DNA of 64,000 nucleotides from Chrysemys picta bellii (GCF_011386835.1 NC_088792.1:113494421-113558420), one strand, 5' to 3'. Positions 11,040 to 25,000 are shown, counted from the first letter of the stretch. Made by a program: numbers and translations. The notes: generated from the letters alone by a model not told the origin.

Positions 11040-14000
11040 CTATAAAAGACAGTGACTTTCACTTCATGTAATGTTCGCACCCTGATAGATAACAAAGAAT
11101 GTATGACCGGAAAGAAGAAGAACTGCTATTGTCGCCAGGGAACTTGTGAGATAACATACTGATGTCACTACCCTGAGTGAGACAAGGTGCACGGATGAAG
11201 GTCAACTGAGAGAAGGAGGTGAAAGCTACACCTTTTTCAGGAAAGAGAAATCTGCAGAGGACAGGGGCACTCATGGTGTCAGTTCTGCAATTAAGAATAA
11301 GTTTGTCAGTCAGCTTACAGAACTTCCTGTAGGACTCAATGAGCCTCTTATGACTCTTCATCTTAAGCTCAGCAACAACCAGTCTGCTGCTGTCATCAGC
11401 GCGTAAGCTCCAAACACTCAATTCTGACACGTATATCAAGGAACAATTCTATACAGATCTTGACCAACATTCCCAAGAAGAACAAGATCATTCTCCTCGA
11501 AGATTTTAAATGCTACAGTCGGGTATGAGTCAGATCCAACAGCATCCTCCTCCTGAGCAAATGCATAGAACATCGCCTGGTCATCACAAACACCATCTTT
11601 AAACAAGAAGTGAGAAGTATAAGACCACCTGGACCCTCGGTCCAGGCATTGGCACCTTCTTGACTATGTTATTGTCAGAGCTCGAGATCGGAAGGGTGTC
11701 CGCATCACAAGGGAGATGCATGGAACCAATGACTGTTGGACAGACCATGGCCTTGTTAGATCTATCATGAACTTCTAGATCGCTTCAAGGCATCGTAAGC
11801 AGGCAAACTCAGTATGAAAGAAATTCAATGTCAGATCCCTTCAAGACATAGTGAGTCAGGACTAACTTCAGCAGTGTCTTCAAAGAGAGGTTTGCCACTA
11901 TTTCTACAGCTGATGACTAAAATGAAAATTTCTGGAAGGGATTAAAGGCTGCCATTCTCTCAGCATGTGCTGAGACCATCAGCTATGTCACTTGCTATCA
12001 CCATTGATGAGAATGATGCTGAGATTCAGGGCTTGCTCGATGGGAAAAGAAAAACTCATCTCTTATTGCAAAAAAACATATTACACAGGCAGACGAAAAA
12101 GAGTCATACAAGCAACGAAGGCTAAAGCCGAATGGAAAAGCTGCAGCATCAAAAACAAGTGGTGGTAAGAAAAGACCAAGGAGCTTGAGCTGATAAAAAA
12201 AACATGACAGGAGGATCTTTTTTTCAGGCAATAAAGGCCATTTACAGTCCCGGCTCCCATGGTCCCACATCACTCTGAGTCAAAGATGGGTTGAGGTATT
12301 TTAAGGACAGCGAAGCCATCAAAGCCAGGTGGAAGGAGCATTTTGAGTCATTCCTGAGCTGTGAGTCAACTGTCTCTGATGCCACTATTGAATCAATACC
12401 TCAACAACATGAAAGAATCTCTTGTTGACCCCGTTGCCGTCGAAAAAGTAACACAAGCCATTATACAAACCAAGAAAAACAAGGCAGCAGCACCAAATGG
12501 CATAATACCTGAAGTCTACAAGTTTGGAGGTGAAGAACTGGTGAGGAAGCTCCAGAAACTTTTTCTTCATATCTGGTATAATGAGAAGATTCTAGAAGAC
12601 CTGAGAAATGCCAACACTCGCAATCTTTAAGAAAGATGATGAGTCAATTTCCACATTCCGACTTGCCTTGCTATCTGCAGCAGGGAAAATTCTCGCCCGT
12701 ATCCTCTTAAACCAATGACTTTGCTTTGTTGAGGAAATATTGCCAGAATCTCTGCAGTTTTAGACCATCCCACGGGACAACTGACATGATCTTCGTTTCC
12801 CACCAAATCCAGGAAAAAGTCTCGGGAGTAAAATCAGGACCCATACATGGCCTTCATCGATTTGACAAAGGCCTTCGACTCAGTCAATTTTGAAGCCTTG
12901 TGGAAGGTGCTGGCCAGATTTGGCTGACCTCCAAAATCTATTAAGGTCCTAAGGCTTCTTCATGATCAGATGACTGCCACCGTTCTCTGTAATGGCCTGG
13001 AGACAGACCCTTTCATCATCAAAACTGAGATTAAGCAAGGATGCGTTATTGCCCCAACCCTGTTCTCCATCGATTTAGCAGTCATTTTGGTCCTCGTTAA
13101 AGACCTCCTCCCCAATGGAGTTGACATTCAATACAGAATGGATGGGCGGGTTTTTAAATCTTCAACGTTTCTGCTTGAAGTCTAACGCCCTCAGGGCGTC
13201 CATTACTGACCTTCAGTATGCCGACGACTGTGCCAGCCTCGCATACACTGAGAATGATCTTCAGTCCAAACTGGATATTTTTGCACAAGCTTACTGAAGC
13301 CTAGGACTCTCACTCAATATTGAGAGGACTGATGTTTTCCATCAGCCTGCTTCAGGCCATGCACATGACCCACCACAAATCACTATTGAGGGACAGACTT
13401 TGGAAACAAGAGAGTCTTCTTCTACCTCGGTAGCCAGCTTCCTCAAAAATGTAAAAAAAAAAAAAAAAAAAAACAGTGAGCTCCAGCACAGGATCCAGTG
13501 TGCAAGTGCTTCCTTTGGGTAATTGCTCCGACGTGTTTTCACGAACCGTGACCTACAGCAAGACACCAAGATCCAGGTCTATAAGACAACTGTTATTCCT
13601 ACACTCCTTTATGGATGCTAAACCTGGGTGACTTAACAGAACCTCAAGAGTCTGGAAAAGTACCACCAATGATGCCTCCAGAAGATCCTTTGCATCAAGT
13701 AGTAAGATCACTGCACTAACCCCAGCATCCTCACTGAAACCAATGTCACCAACATTGAAGCAATAATGCACATACATCAACTCTGCTGGGCTGGACATTG
13801 GGTGGGGATGCCAGACTCTCACCTTCAAAACAAGTGCTCTATTCTCAGCTCACCCATGATCAGAGGTCCTGTGATGGTCAGAGGAAACACTACAGAGACA
13901 CAAAGTGTATCTCAAGAAAACTGATGTGGACATCGCAAGCTGGGACGAGCAAACCACCAACCGACCTCAATGGCACCACATCCTCCATCAGGCAATGGTC

Positions 14001-14232
14001 CGCTTTAGGGAGAAGCGCCTTGCCCTCAAAGCTGAAAAGAGAGAGAAAGGAAGAAAAGAAGGGAAAAAAAGAACTTTCTCCCAGCAGGCAGCTGACTCAC
14101 TAGGAAATGTCTGTACATACTGCAGGCAGACCTGTGGTTCCAGGATCGGACTCTTGAGTTATCTCAGGACCCATATGTAAATTTGTGGCAGAGATCATCC
14201 TTGAATTGAGAGATCACCGATGATGATGAAGC
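11040..14232 (+). pseudogene. LINE (endonuclease + reverse transcriptase) nested in DIRS
   Basis: Frame-broken plus-strand relic. The apurinic-type endonuclease region is recognisable from about 11166 (SETRCTDEGQLREGGE) to 11690 (HWHLLDYVIVRARDR). The reverse transcriptase follows: KNKAAAPNGI at about 12475, AFIDLTKAFDSVNFEALWKV at about 12848-12908, IKQGCVIAPTLFSI at 13030-13072, and the catalytic YADD at 13217-13228, still intact. A Cys-rich C-terminus (CTYCRQTCGSRIGL, 14113 onward) and a GATGATGATGA 3' tail close the element. Several stops and frameshifts make it inactive. The clade is not certain. The protein resembles the LINE family often misannotated as craniofacial development protein 2-like. 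Confidence 0.85.
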
Positions 14233-14239
14233 AATGTTG

Positions 14240-14740
14240 CCTCCGCTTGGTTGCTGTGCGGCTTTGAAAAGAAATTTAGATGGAAAGAGGATGGTACTTT
14301 GAGTAAAAATTTGGGATGTATTGTAATCATGTCTTTATTAAAAACTCAACACCTAGGGTATGCCATAAGAGTTTCAATTTCTCCAACCCGTCGAGTAAAG
14401 GTGCTAGCAACAAGAAATGCTGTTTACATAGATAAACGAACATAGGAGCATGTTGCCATTGGTTCAAAATGGAGGTCTAGTAGAGTATAGGACAAGGCCG
14501 GGGTCCCAAGCCTGGATTAGATCCTATACATGAGGGTAAAGTCCTTTAGGAAATGTTTCATGAGCAGGTGGGTGAAGACGGAGTGTCTGTCTATCTGGTA
14601 GTGAAAGGTTGTGATGGCTGACAAACAGACATGAATGGAGCTTGTGAATAACCCCAATCGTTTTAAGAATGGGTTCATGAGAAGGGTCACTGAAGAGGGA
14701 AGGAATATCCTTCCTTGCTCTCTAGAATCTACTTGTCTGA
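14240..14740 (-). pseudogene. DIRS tyrosine-recombinase-like fragment
   Basis: On the minus strand, SSIHVCLSAITTFHYQID, then SVFTHLLMKHFLKDF, then a downstream frame with PWDLNLVL-like, EPMATCS-like, TAFLVA- and RRVGE-like motifs match the usual order of sauropsid DIRS recombinases. Stops and frameshifts are present. The LINE insertion at 14232 removes the catalytic C-terminal part. Confidence 0.6.
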
Positions 14741-14999
14741 GGTAATTAGCCCCCATGATGGAAAGAAAGGGGCTAAGTGGCCGCCAGACTGGTGGGATGT
14801 TGGAGATGGTGGATGTCACCGGAACAGGGGAGGCTTCTCAGGGCCTCGAGCTCACCTTCAAAATTGTTGTTTGGTTGAAGGTGTGTGAGAGGTAGTCCTT
14901 TGAGGAGTCTTACGTCTGTGCTTGGTAGGGGACTTCTGCTGACAGCACCGAGTATCGTAGTGCCAATCGGGAGTGTATTGTGAGCAACCCATCGCTCTC

Positions 15000-15307
15000 T
15001 CAGCATTTACACTCTAGTGCCGAAGAGACACCCAAGGAAATATCAACTTCCCCTGCAATCCTACCCACCACGAGTCCTTAAGGGAGTGTAGGGATTCATC
15101 TGTTTGCTCCACAAATAATATGGGGGCCTCAAAGGCTAGGTCTTCAACAGTGGTTTGTACCTCCTTAGGAAGGCCAGAGAGGTGCAGCCATGATGCCAAC
15201 CTCATGACTACGGCAGTTACAATGGAACAGGCAGCAGTATCTGCAGAATCCAAATAGGCTTGTACAGCTGTATGGGCCAAGAGGTGTCCTTTGGATACAA
15301 GCACCTG

Positions 15308-15341
<34 letters not shown>

Positions 15342-17080
15342 TTATCAAGAAGGTCTTGGCAGAGTTCCTGTAATTTAGATTAGTTGAGGTAATTGTACTT
15401 AGCCATGAGAGCCTCGGAATTGGATATTCAGAACTGAAGGCCACATAGATCCAATCGCTTCCAGTCTCTGCCATGACAGGTGAGTCGAGGTTGTTATTGG
15501 CATCCTTTTTCTTGTATGGCATTGACAACTAAGGAATTTGGGGTGAGTCGAGAAAAAAAAATTCCAAGGCTTTTGTGGGAACATAATATTTTTGTCCACC
15601 CACTTGCAGGTTGATGGGATGGACGCTGGGGTCTGCCAGAGCACTTTGGCAGGATCGAGAAGGGCCTCAGTGACAGGGAAGGCTATTTTGAAGGAGGAAG
15701 ATGTGTGCAGGATGCCAAGCAGCTTATGTTTTGATCTTTCACTTCCTCCAAAGGAATCTGGAGGGATTCTGGGATTCTGCAATCCTACAAAACTCCTGGA
15801 AAGGTTTGAAGTCAGCAGCAGTAGGAGATGGAGGCATGATAGCCTCATCAGGGGAAAGAAGAAGTGGAATGGCGGTGGAATTTTCTCCTCCTGTACTTCC
15901 TCCTTAGCTGCTACAGAGAGAGGGTCAACCTCTGGTGGTCCAGAGACCGACAGAGAAGGCAAAAATGTAGGCCTCCAGCTTTGCTCCACGGGAGGTTTCC
16001 CAAACTATGCTCTGTACATGGCCCAAGGATCCCAGTATGGCCAATGTTGAGTGAGCGGCACATGGGGTTGCATCCATGACGGACAATACCAGGGCCCTGG
16101 TCTGCTTGTGGATTGTGAGGATGTGTAGAGGAAGTATTTTGTGCCTATCTCAAGTATGAGGGTGGGATGGAGTACTCCTCATCCTCCTCTGCGTTGCTCG
16201 GAAAGGCGGGTGCCGTCCTCGGAGGAGAAAGGGAAGAATGGTGAGAGTCCAGAGAGAGGGACTGAAGTGGAGGAAGGTCGTGCCTGAGCAGTGGTGACTC
16301 AGGCACAGAGATAGGTAGGTCCTTGGCGTATCTGAACTCTTAGGGAGGAGGGAGGAGCACCATCAGTACCGGCATGTAATCAGTGCTGAGGGAGAGGTGC
16401 ATTCCCCTGAGCAGCCAGTAGATGGTGTGGAAGGCTTGCTTGGTGAATAGGACTTGCTCGGTGCTGAAATGGACATCGCGGCAGCAGGGCTGTCGACGCT
16501 GCAATACCCACAGTTAGTTTGGTCAGGACAGTTGGCACTGTTCTTGAAGGTCTTGTGTCTCTTTCCCCAGCACCGAGAGACAGTGTCGAGGGCTGCAGGT
16601 CTGCCCTGTTAGGGTCTTTGCTTAGCTCCGGTACCTGAGGTACTCGGACGGGCCCTGGAGCTATGTCCCCTCTCCAAAGATGTCAAGGCAACCAACCCTG
16701 CAGGAAATGGTTTTCTGACAGGCAGCGTCTCAGAGGGTGATGAGGGAGCTCATTTATTTCTCTTCAGAGCGGAAAAGAGAAGATTTTCTTTTAGAAGGGC
16801 GTGGCAAATGAGGATCGGTGGACAATCTAGTGGAGTGTGAGCGCCATGCAGGGAAAGTGTCCAGGTCAGCGTCATATGAAGGACACAGAGATTTCTCCAT
16901 AAGAAGTCGCAACTGAATGTCCCAGTCTTTTCTGAACCTGGCAGTGAGGTTATGGCAGTGAGCACGCTTTTGCAGGACATGTCCCTCTCTCAGGCAGCAA
17001 ATGCCCTGTGGATGACCGTCCATTACCAGGAAGGCAAAGCAGGAGGAAACGCACCTCTTAAACCCGGGAGATACATGCAT
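15000..17080 (-). pseudogene. DIRS gag-like region (LAP2alpha-like block)
   Basis: Read on the minus strand, a Cys/His-containing N-terminal stretch (GHPQGICCLREGHVLQKRAH, about 16990-16940) is followed by ALLDPAKVLWQTPASIPSTC and KWVDKNIMFPQKPWNF (about 15660-15560). Then come AVQAYLDSADTAACSIVTAV and MRLASWLHLSGLPKEVQTT (about 15265-15150), and finally TDESLHSLKDS. The RASWL...SGLP...SLKDS pattern is the one shared between DIRS gag and the LAP2alpha domain of vertebrate thymopoietin. Frames are broken, and a 30-base T run interrupts it at 15311-15340. It is not a host gene. Confidence 0.7.
15311..15340. repeat. (T)30 run
   Basis: Uninterrupted 30-base T tract inside the DIRS gag relic. On the minus strand it is an A-run, so it is an insertion or expansion unrelated to coding. 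Confidence 0.9.
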
Positions 17081-17387
17081 AAGGGTGAGGAAAAAAACTT
17101 CCTGGTCGGGAAGCGGGAAACAAAAAGCTAAGCTACAAACTAACAAGGAGGGTAGGAAGCATAAAAGCGATTTTTTTTTTTTTTTTTTTTTAAAAGAGAG
17201 GATGAAAAGGGAGGAAATAACTACTAAGCTACAACAGGTAAGGCACTATCTAACTGGACAAAAGGAGAAGCAAGCTCTGCTATGGATTCCGTCCCAGACC
17301 AACGGCAGTAGAGAAGGAACTGGGTACAACAGTGCTATATTTTTTATACTTTATATATCTATCTACACACACGCAGCTCATGGCACA

Positions 17388-17495
17388 AGATGAGGGAGGT
17401 GCACATGTGCGGTTCGAGAGCCACTGATGATGATCTCCAATCCGAGGCTGCACCTACAGTGGAGCACATATAGTGACATGACTCAAAAGAAGAAT
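17388..17495. repeat. DIRS right inverted terminal repeat
   Basis: GTGCACATGTGCGGTTCGAG, then GAGGCTGCACCTACAGTGG and AGCACATATAGTGACATG, form the degenerate reverse complement of the left end. The outermost part, AGTAACTTTCTC in the left copy, is not recognisable here. Confidence 0.6.
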
Positions 17496-20092
17496 CAAAA
17501 ATTCATGCAAGTACAATTTTAATTTGGCAATTAAAATAATGCAAATCAAATAGTGCAAAAATTCATGTTCCCACAGAATGTTAATTCACATTGTAGATAA
17601 AGTGATTTGTACTTCACCTCTGCTTATATTAAATACTTTTAAAAATTATACCATGTGAGTTAACATTGATATGTTAATCTTAAAACTTTTACATTTCCTG
17701 ATTAATTTACTTTGCAGCCTCAACACTGCATTAAACAGTTTTTTGCATTTAACACACTCTATTTAAAAACCCAACTTATTGCTGACTGATATTCCGGAAC
17801 CATTAATTTAAAAAAAATTGAAGTAAATTTTTTTTTTAAATCAAGTCATGAACAGAACCATCACCTGTGGACTATTTCTTATTGTAGCTTAGTTTTGCCA
17901 CAAGGCAGCAATGCTGAATGTCAAAAAATGGATCAATTAAAGTGAATGCAAAGATATATTTAAATTTGTTCACTTAATGCACCAAACCGAAAATCCTTTG
18001 AGGTAAATGGTTGTGTTGAAATCAGTATCCTAAAGCAACACAGGCCTCTATGCAACAACATTAAAAACTTATTCACTGCAACAGTATAGAAATTTTTTAA
18101 TAGTCTAACAAATCATTATTTAATAAAACTCTTATAATGTTCATTCAAAAACTCCTCCAAATTAGATGCAGTATCTATTGACAAACACTACAAAAAATAA
18201 ACCCTCAACATGCCTTCTTTTGGAAATATCTAGATACACAAAATGTCATCGCCCTAAAGGTCAAATTTTAATGTCTACAGGGAGTTTATCAAAGTTCAAC
18301 AGAAGACTTATCTGTAAGCCTTTTCTGTAAGCTTATGCTCTTGCTCACAAATAGAGTAATTTATTTTACAATTTTTCCAAGCTTTGCTTTTACTTACTAT
18401 TGGCTCCACCATGTGGTAAACGTGTGTACTGCATTAACAATTAAGTATCTTGCTAGACTTAAGTACCAATAAATGTCCAAAAATAAAGAATATATTCCAC
18501 ACATTCCAAAATGCTAAATTTTACCAAAAACTCCCAAGCATTAGTTCCTAGAACAATTGACAAAAGCATATCAGAAGGCTCCATGCATATTTGTGGTATA
18601 GTAGTCAGATCTTGTTAATACAGAAAAGAGAAGTAAATCCAGTGAAAGCAGAAGAATCCTAATTAGGAAAAGAGGAAAAATAGCTACCCACAAGGTATAG
18701 CAAGAAAGTTAAAGTAGTATAAAGGAAGTGAACATGAGCTGCAAAAGGGGTAGAATAAAAAGGGAAAAAACAGAACAAGGGAACAAATTAATAGAGGAGT
18801 CAGCCTATTTTCACACGCATGCGACACTTAATAAAAGTTTCAGATGTTTCACGACTGGTCTTCTGTTTAAATTTTAAACTAAAATTCTTCTTGCCCCTCT
18901 ATGTTTTACGAAAAAAATTGCCACCACCCTGAACAAAGTAAATCTAAGAGAACATCATTCCTCTGAAGTGTAAGTGAACTGAATGGGAAGTGTTTACAGT
19001 ATCAAGACATTTCGGAAACATGGAGTAGCATTTAGTCACAGCCCTCTCTATTCTGAGAAAATCAAGCCCTCTCTATACAAATATCTTTTCCTATAATGCA
19101 AGAACATTTTTTCCTTTCACAATGGTCTCTTCTAGCATTATCTATTAGATTTATTGACTAAGTCATAAAGGGGCGGCGTAATTATAAACTGCACCAAACC
19201 TAGAACAGTGAATCATTAAGTTGTATAAGGTAAACTAGAACCACTGGGCTGTCAAAGGAGGGGTTTTAAAAAAAATAAACAGAATAACTTTATATTGATT
19301 GGAAATACGAATGTTACAAAACAAAAACAATACTCTGTATCAGTGACCTGTCGGTTTCATTACTTATCATTCCCCCATCTTTACTTTGTTTTCATCCATG
19401 TCATTGTTAAAAATGTTAACTAGAATAGGGTCAAAACTATAAGAACATTTACAATACACTGGATGTGATCTACCCATTTTTAAAAGGAATAACGTCCATA
19501 CTTCAAAAGCTAGTCTTAACTTACAAGGGTTAGGAAAAAAAAGTTCCTTCATGGGCAAGTTATTCCATAACTGATCATTATAGAGTTTCTTAATGCTCTG
19601 GAAAATATCTGATTTTGGATATTTTTCAGACAGGAAACTATAAACCACTTTTCTTCTCCAATCAAGGGTGAAACATTTTAGTGCTGAAGGAAGATCATTC
19701 TTGGTGGTAGGCCACGTTTCTGAAAGTGGCTATCCACAAAAATATGCTGAAACACAAACCTACCATTTTTAGAAAGAGTTGGAACAGGCACCTCTTTGCT
19801 CATACTTTGCCAACTGACTGAATTTTTAATTGAATTGTCTGATTAAGAGATGAAGGCAGCAGAGAAGCATGTTCTCTCTTCTAATTATTAAGTTCATTTT
19901 AAGATTTATCAAGTCAGCTAGATACTACAGACATTCTGTAACTGCTTATAATTATAAATTAAGTGAATCTGTGCTACAGCCACACATAGTATTTTCATAA
20001 TAGTCTGAGGATAGGCAAATAAAGCATCCACATTTAAGTGCAAGATAAGTAAGAAGTTCTAAAAATCCAACAGTGTTGTAAGTAATATTTTA

Positions 20093-20353
<261 letters not shown>

Positions 20354-21376
20354 TTATCGCATTAATTTCTACTGCTGAACTGAAAGAGGTTACCTAGTAG
20401 ATCACCAACATTTACCCTAGGGTCTTAACGGCTAAATGCATAGCAGTGCAATCCTACTTCACCAAATAACCCAACAAAAATATAGAGAATGTGTTAACTT
20501 TTCCAGAGGAAAACAAAATCTAAGATGTATACTATACTGTTAGCTATAAAATTAGAAGAGTTTACTGTATTATCCTTATGGCGAAGATGAATAATGTATT
20601 TTGTCTAGGAGTTCAATAAAATCCAAATGCAAGCTCCAGGCTATTTTTAAATCAAAGCCCTACACTTCAAAGCACACACACTATACTTTGAAGTGAATAC
20701 TTCCATCTTACAAATCATTTAAGTATAATGTGTGGTGTTCTTTTCAGATATGATTACACTACAATTATACAATATTCATGCTGTGATCTCAATGATATTA
20801 CCTTGCATGTCATACTTTGTTTTCTTTATGGTATTGTTTCCAAGGATATTAAACAACTTTAAAAATTAGTAGATAACCAATGTCATTGTATGACTCAGAT
20901 GACACTAAATGTTTAATTAAGCTTCATCTTCACTAGCTTAAAAGTTAAAGATGAACACATTAAAAATTAAATTTAAGAAGTGCTGACTACTTAACCAGTG
21001 TATAATATTTCATTCTAATCAAAATCCCAGTTTACAGAAAATTAGAATGCATTCCATTCCCCCACCCCAACGAGACTTACTGTAAAGCAATGTACTAATA
21101 TTCTACAAAAGCATTTGTGTGGCTCATTTTTGTTCTTTGACTTTTAGAGATTAACTAGTAGCTTTCGCACAGGTGCGATCTGTAAACCCAAAATGGCAGA
21201 GAACTTAAAAATCAGATGGTAACAGACTGTGAATCCCAGTGTTGATTGAACCTGGTAATATTCTGAACAAAAAAGCTCTCAACCATGATAACAGTATCCA
21301 TCACTTCATACTGACACAAAAGACATTCTAATCTTCAGAGGGACAATTCTGGAATCTTGGTATTAGGACTGCAGGT

Positions 21377-21770
21377 GTGTCATAGTTGGAAAAATGTCAT
21401 GGATACTGTGATTTTCCCATTTGTCTGTGATTTGTTTTGTGTCCATAATTTTATTAAACTCACTCCACAGTAGCGGTTTCTGTCCCACAAGGCTGGGCCC
21501 ACCTCCCAACTCTGGTTGTTGAGACCAGGTGCTGTCAATGAAAGGGTGGCTCGGCCAAACCAGAATGGCACTGCAACCCCTTGCACCAGGTCGCAACGGT
21601 CAGAGTGGGGAGCTGGGCCGAGCCTCAGGAGGAACGTGGGGTGGGCTTGCTCTCCAGCAGCCCTCCTCCTCATTCGTGTCACTGTTTACTTTTTAAAAAA
21701 AATAAAAAACAAAAACAAAAAACAAACCAAAAACAAAACAAAAAAACCCCCACAAAATCTGTGACTTTCA
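21377..21770. repeat. Unclassified interspersed repeat, GC-rich core
   Basis: The segment from CATGGATACTGTGATTTTCC to ACAAAATCTGTGACTTTCAC has an internal GC-rich core and an A-rich CAAAAACAAA tract (21700-21745). Its CTGTGA/TCACAG ends resemble those of the 36643-36992 element. It abuts the MITE at 21775. The family is unknown. Confidence 0.35.
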
Positions 21771-21774
21771 CTAA

Positions 21775-22060
21775 GGCCTTGGCTACACTTACCCGGTAGT
21801 TCGGCGGCGAGCGATCGAACTTCTGGGTTCGACTTATCGCGTCTTGTCTGGACGCGATAAGTCGAACCCGGAAGTGCTCGCCGTTGACTGCGGTACTCCA
21901 GCTCGGCGAGAGGAGTACCGCGGAGTCGACGGGGGAGCCTGCCTGCCGCGTGTGGACCGAGGTAAGTTCGAACTAAGGTACTTCGAACTTCAGCTACGTT
22001 ATTCACGTAGCTGAAGTTGCGTACCTTAGTTCGAATTAGGGGGTTAGTGTAGACCTGGCC
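21775..22060. mobile_element. PIF/Harbinger-type MITE (Chompy-like), copy 1
   Basis: 286 bp. The terminal inverted repeats are GGCCTTGGCTACACT and AGTGTAGACCTGGCC. The 3-bp target duplication TAA is intact on the left and TGA on the right. Internally there are two strong hairpins (GACTTATCGCGTC/GACGCGATAAGTC and TTCAGCTACG/CGTAGCTGAA). The structure and TTA/TAA target suit the Harbinger MITEs described in crocodilians and turtles. Confidence 0.75.
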
Positions 22061-25000
22061 TGAGAAATCAAAATGCTCCAGGATTTTTGATAAAAATGCT
22101 GTGACAAATCTGCATCCCTACTTTATGTAGACAGATACTACTGTCAGCGAAATTTGCAGGTGGCTCTTCTGGTTGTAGACATCTGCATAAGAGCCAGGCA
22201 ACAAAACTGCATCCTACACTAGTCTACCCACTACATGGTTCTGTCTTCAACCCCCAACTCAGTGTTCAACAGAACCTAGCCTCAGAGGTGTTGGGAATTG
22301 ATTTTATTAAGCTTTACTAGCATGAAGTGCCTGGTTTTAGATGATGGGGGGGAAAAATACCAGCAGGGTTCTTGGTTATCTTCAAACCTGATTTTGCACA
22401 TAATATCACTAACTGGGACTGACATTACTTGAAGAACACTTATGATCATGCAGGAAGACCAGGCCCTAGATCATCTGAAAAGCTGTACCATGCTGAATAG
22501 TAAAAGATAGTTTCCGACTTTGTTACATAATGTATCACTCAGGCAAAGAATGCAATTCCTCTGCTGGATATTCTGTTAAGTCATATTTATCACCATCAGG
22601 AGTTTAGCGTCCAAAAAAAGTTCTAGGAACTATATTATTTTATAGATTACTGCATGTACACAACTCCTTTCCTCTTACTTTCATTCCCAAACACAATATG
22701 GTAAATCTAAGCAATGTTATAGTAGTGGGCAAAACTCCAAACATACGTCAGTGGGAAGAAAGTGCTAAAGCAAAGGGAAAACAAAGGCAAGAGACTTGAG
22801 ATGATAGCTCCTATAAGTCCTGCCACATGGCTACTTAACCTATCAATTTTCCCCCCAAAAATATGGCAGCGTTTGCTTTCACTTACCAGAAATTTTAGAA
22901 ACACTTCATACCGTCGGGAAGGACCCAGTACTATCATTGATGGAATAGAATTACCACAATATTCAGCCACAAAACAAGGGAAGCACAAATAAAGGTCTGT
23001 ATAACCAAAGTGCCTTATAGTGTGGTAACAATTTTTTTTACATTAACATTATGGGTAAGTGCACAAACTAGCAGAAAACTTGAAGCATTGTTCTTTGACC
23101 AACTAATGAAAAGCAACAGTATCAAAATTCAGAAATAATCAATTTTTCTGCAACTAATAAACACCACTTAGCACTAGTAATGTATTTGCAGAGTAGGCAC
23201 ACAGGAGTCTTCATTCTGAAAACTGATGTATACCTGGTGGTTAAGCTTGAAGAATGACTGAAAACTTCTGTAGAATCTTAAACCTCTCATGAAAAACAGA
23301 GTTCCAAAGTAGGATGAAAATACCAAGTCACTCTGGATCAACAAAATAAAGTTAAGAAGTGTTTAAGCTTTGCAGTTCCAGAAATCTGAGCCTCAACAAC
23401 CATGAACATGGCGGAACAAAACCAAGTACAAATTTGAAAACACTCAGTTGATCAATAATGATGAACAATGTTCCCAAAGAAGACTGCTAGATCAGTCTGG
23501 AAAATTGTTTCCATCAAAAGAAGACAGGGAGTCCCATTTTTTCCCCCTTTCTGACTATAAAAGGAAAGTGGACTACAAAATCTATACTGAAAAATGGGGT
23601 TATATTCCCAAGAAAGTTACCCAAACCACATTTATAGAATGTATACCTGCAGCACGTGCATGTATATTATTCACAGATATATAATCTCCAGTGAGAGGCA
23701 TAGCTAAAGCTTTAAGAATAAAAATAATCTGCCTTAAGAAAACATATTTCCAATCCAGCTTCCAAGAAGAAATATCAGATTGGAGTGGAGGAATTGGCAA
23801 CTGTTTGACACATGACCAGTAGGCCATCCAAAAATCTAGCTAAATCACTTCTCTCATACTTCCAGGCTTCATAAATCTTTTTTTTTTTGGGGGGGGGGGG
23901 GGGGAGGAGGAGTCACGAGGGGATGAGCAAAACAAAAGATACCACATCCCACACTCAAGGGAAACAGCTGCAAAAGAAAAGAAGACAGCTATAGCCATAT
24001 TGCTCCAACCTGAAATTTCAAGAGATCTCTTAGGACATTTTTTCCAATTTATTCATGTGAAGAAGTGCTTATCTTTGAAATTTTAGCATGCTAGTCTGAG
24101 TGAAGAGGTTAGTTTCACTTGGGACAGCATGAAATACTATGAGAGCAGAAAGATTGCCTTTATTTTAAAAATGAGTGTGTTGCTAAATGTTTCAAATCTA
24201 AATCTTCTTTGAGTACTATTTGCATTGGAACACTTAAATTAGTAAACGTGTATGTGACTACACCTGTGTATCCATCTCTCTCAGAGTAAGATATCGTTAG
24301 ACTGCTGCACATCAGTTACTACCTGGTGGTGGAAGTAGCTTTTTAACTTCAATGAAGCCAACGTTTAGCTAGAAGACATTTTATTAATGCCGTGTGCTTG
24401 AAATAACCTTACACTGATCTGTATGTCCCATCACATGAAGCATTATTTGTGTGTTGAAACCAAGATCATGTCTTTTAAACTCACTTATTTTTGCAGTAGC
24501 TTGAAATTTATTTTTATTTAGGATATTCAAGTTCAAGTTTGAGATTAGGGCACTCTAGTCCCATCAGGTCGCTGTGCCTGTTTTGATAGTTCATCCTCAG
24601 ATGTTGATGGAATATTTTAGTTTCCAGAGAGTTCTGGAGGACTATTATTTTGTCAGCAAAATATTCCATCAAAGGCCTATTTAGTCATTATAGTGATCTT
24701 TTGCCCATGACCAAAGAGGCTTTCCACCCCCAAATAATACTTATTGAACCTTCATCTTCTCAAATTGCTGCTTACAGATTACCTGCAACAGAAACCAGAT
24801 ACACTGTCTTTGAAACTGCATGCCGAATTAAACTGCAAGAAAAAAACGTTTAGTCTTGTGCCATGGTTGAGCAGATCAAAAGGAAGCCTTTTGCCTCCAC
24901 AGTACTGTCCACAAAGTCTTGCATTACAAAGCTGCCTCCACTCACACACGAAGTCTAACTTTTTCTTGCTACCATGAAGATATCAAGGGAAAGCAATAAG

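Larger units (their letters stand above)
10851..17495 (-). mobile_element. DIRS-like retrotransposon relic with inverted terminal repeats
   Basis: The two ends are inverted copies: left GGGTGCTCCACTGTAAGTG (10903-10921) and right CACCTACAGTGGAGCAC (17451-17467). Similarity continues through GTGCGG and CACATG to about 140 bp inside. Between them, on the minus strand, lie a gag-like region with a LAP2alpha-like block and a tyrosine-recombinase-like region, both with stops and frameshifts. Inverted termini, this type of gag and a tyrosine recombinase are the DIRS signature. The reverse transcriptase/RNase H part expected between gag and recombinase is missing. A LINE has inserted at about 11040-14232. 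No target duplication was seen, as expected for DIRS. Confidence 0.75.

Noticed and set aside
11059..11439. 126-codon minus-strand open frame
   Set aside because: It is antisense to the LINE endonuclease region, whose plus-strand motifs are clear.
15399..16079. 196- and 152-codon open frames as host genes
   Set aside because: They lie in the DIRS gag relic. Only parts of the minus-strand frame match gag, and the rest is shadow.
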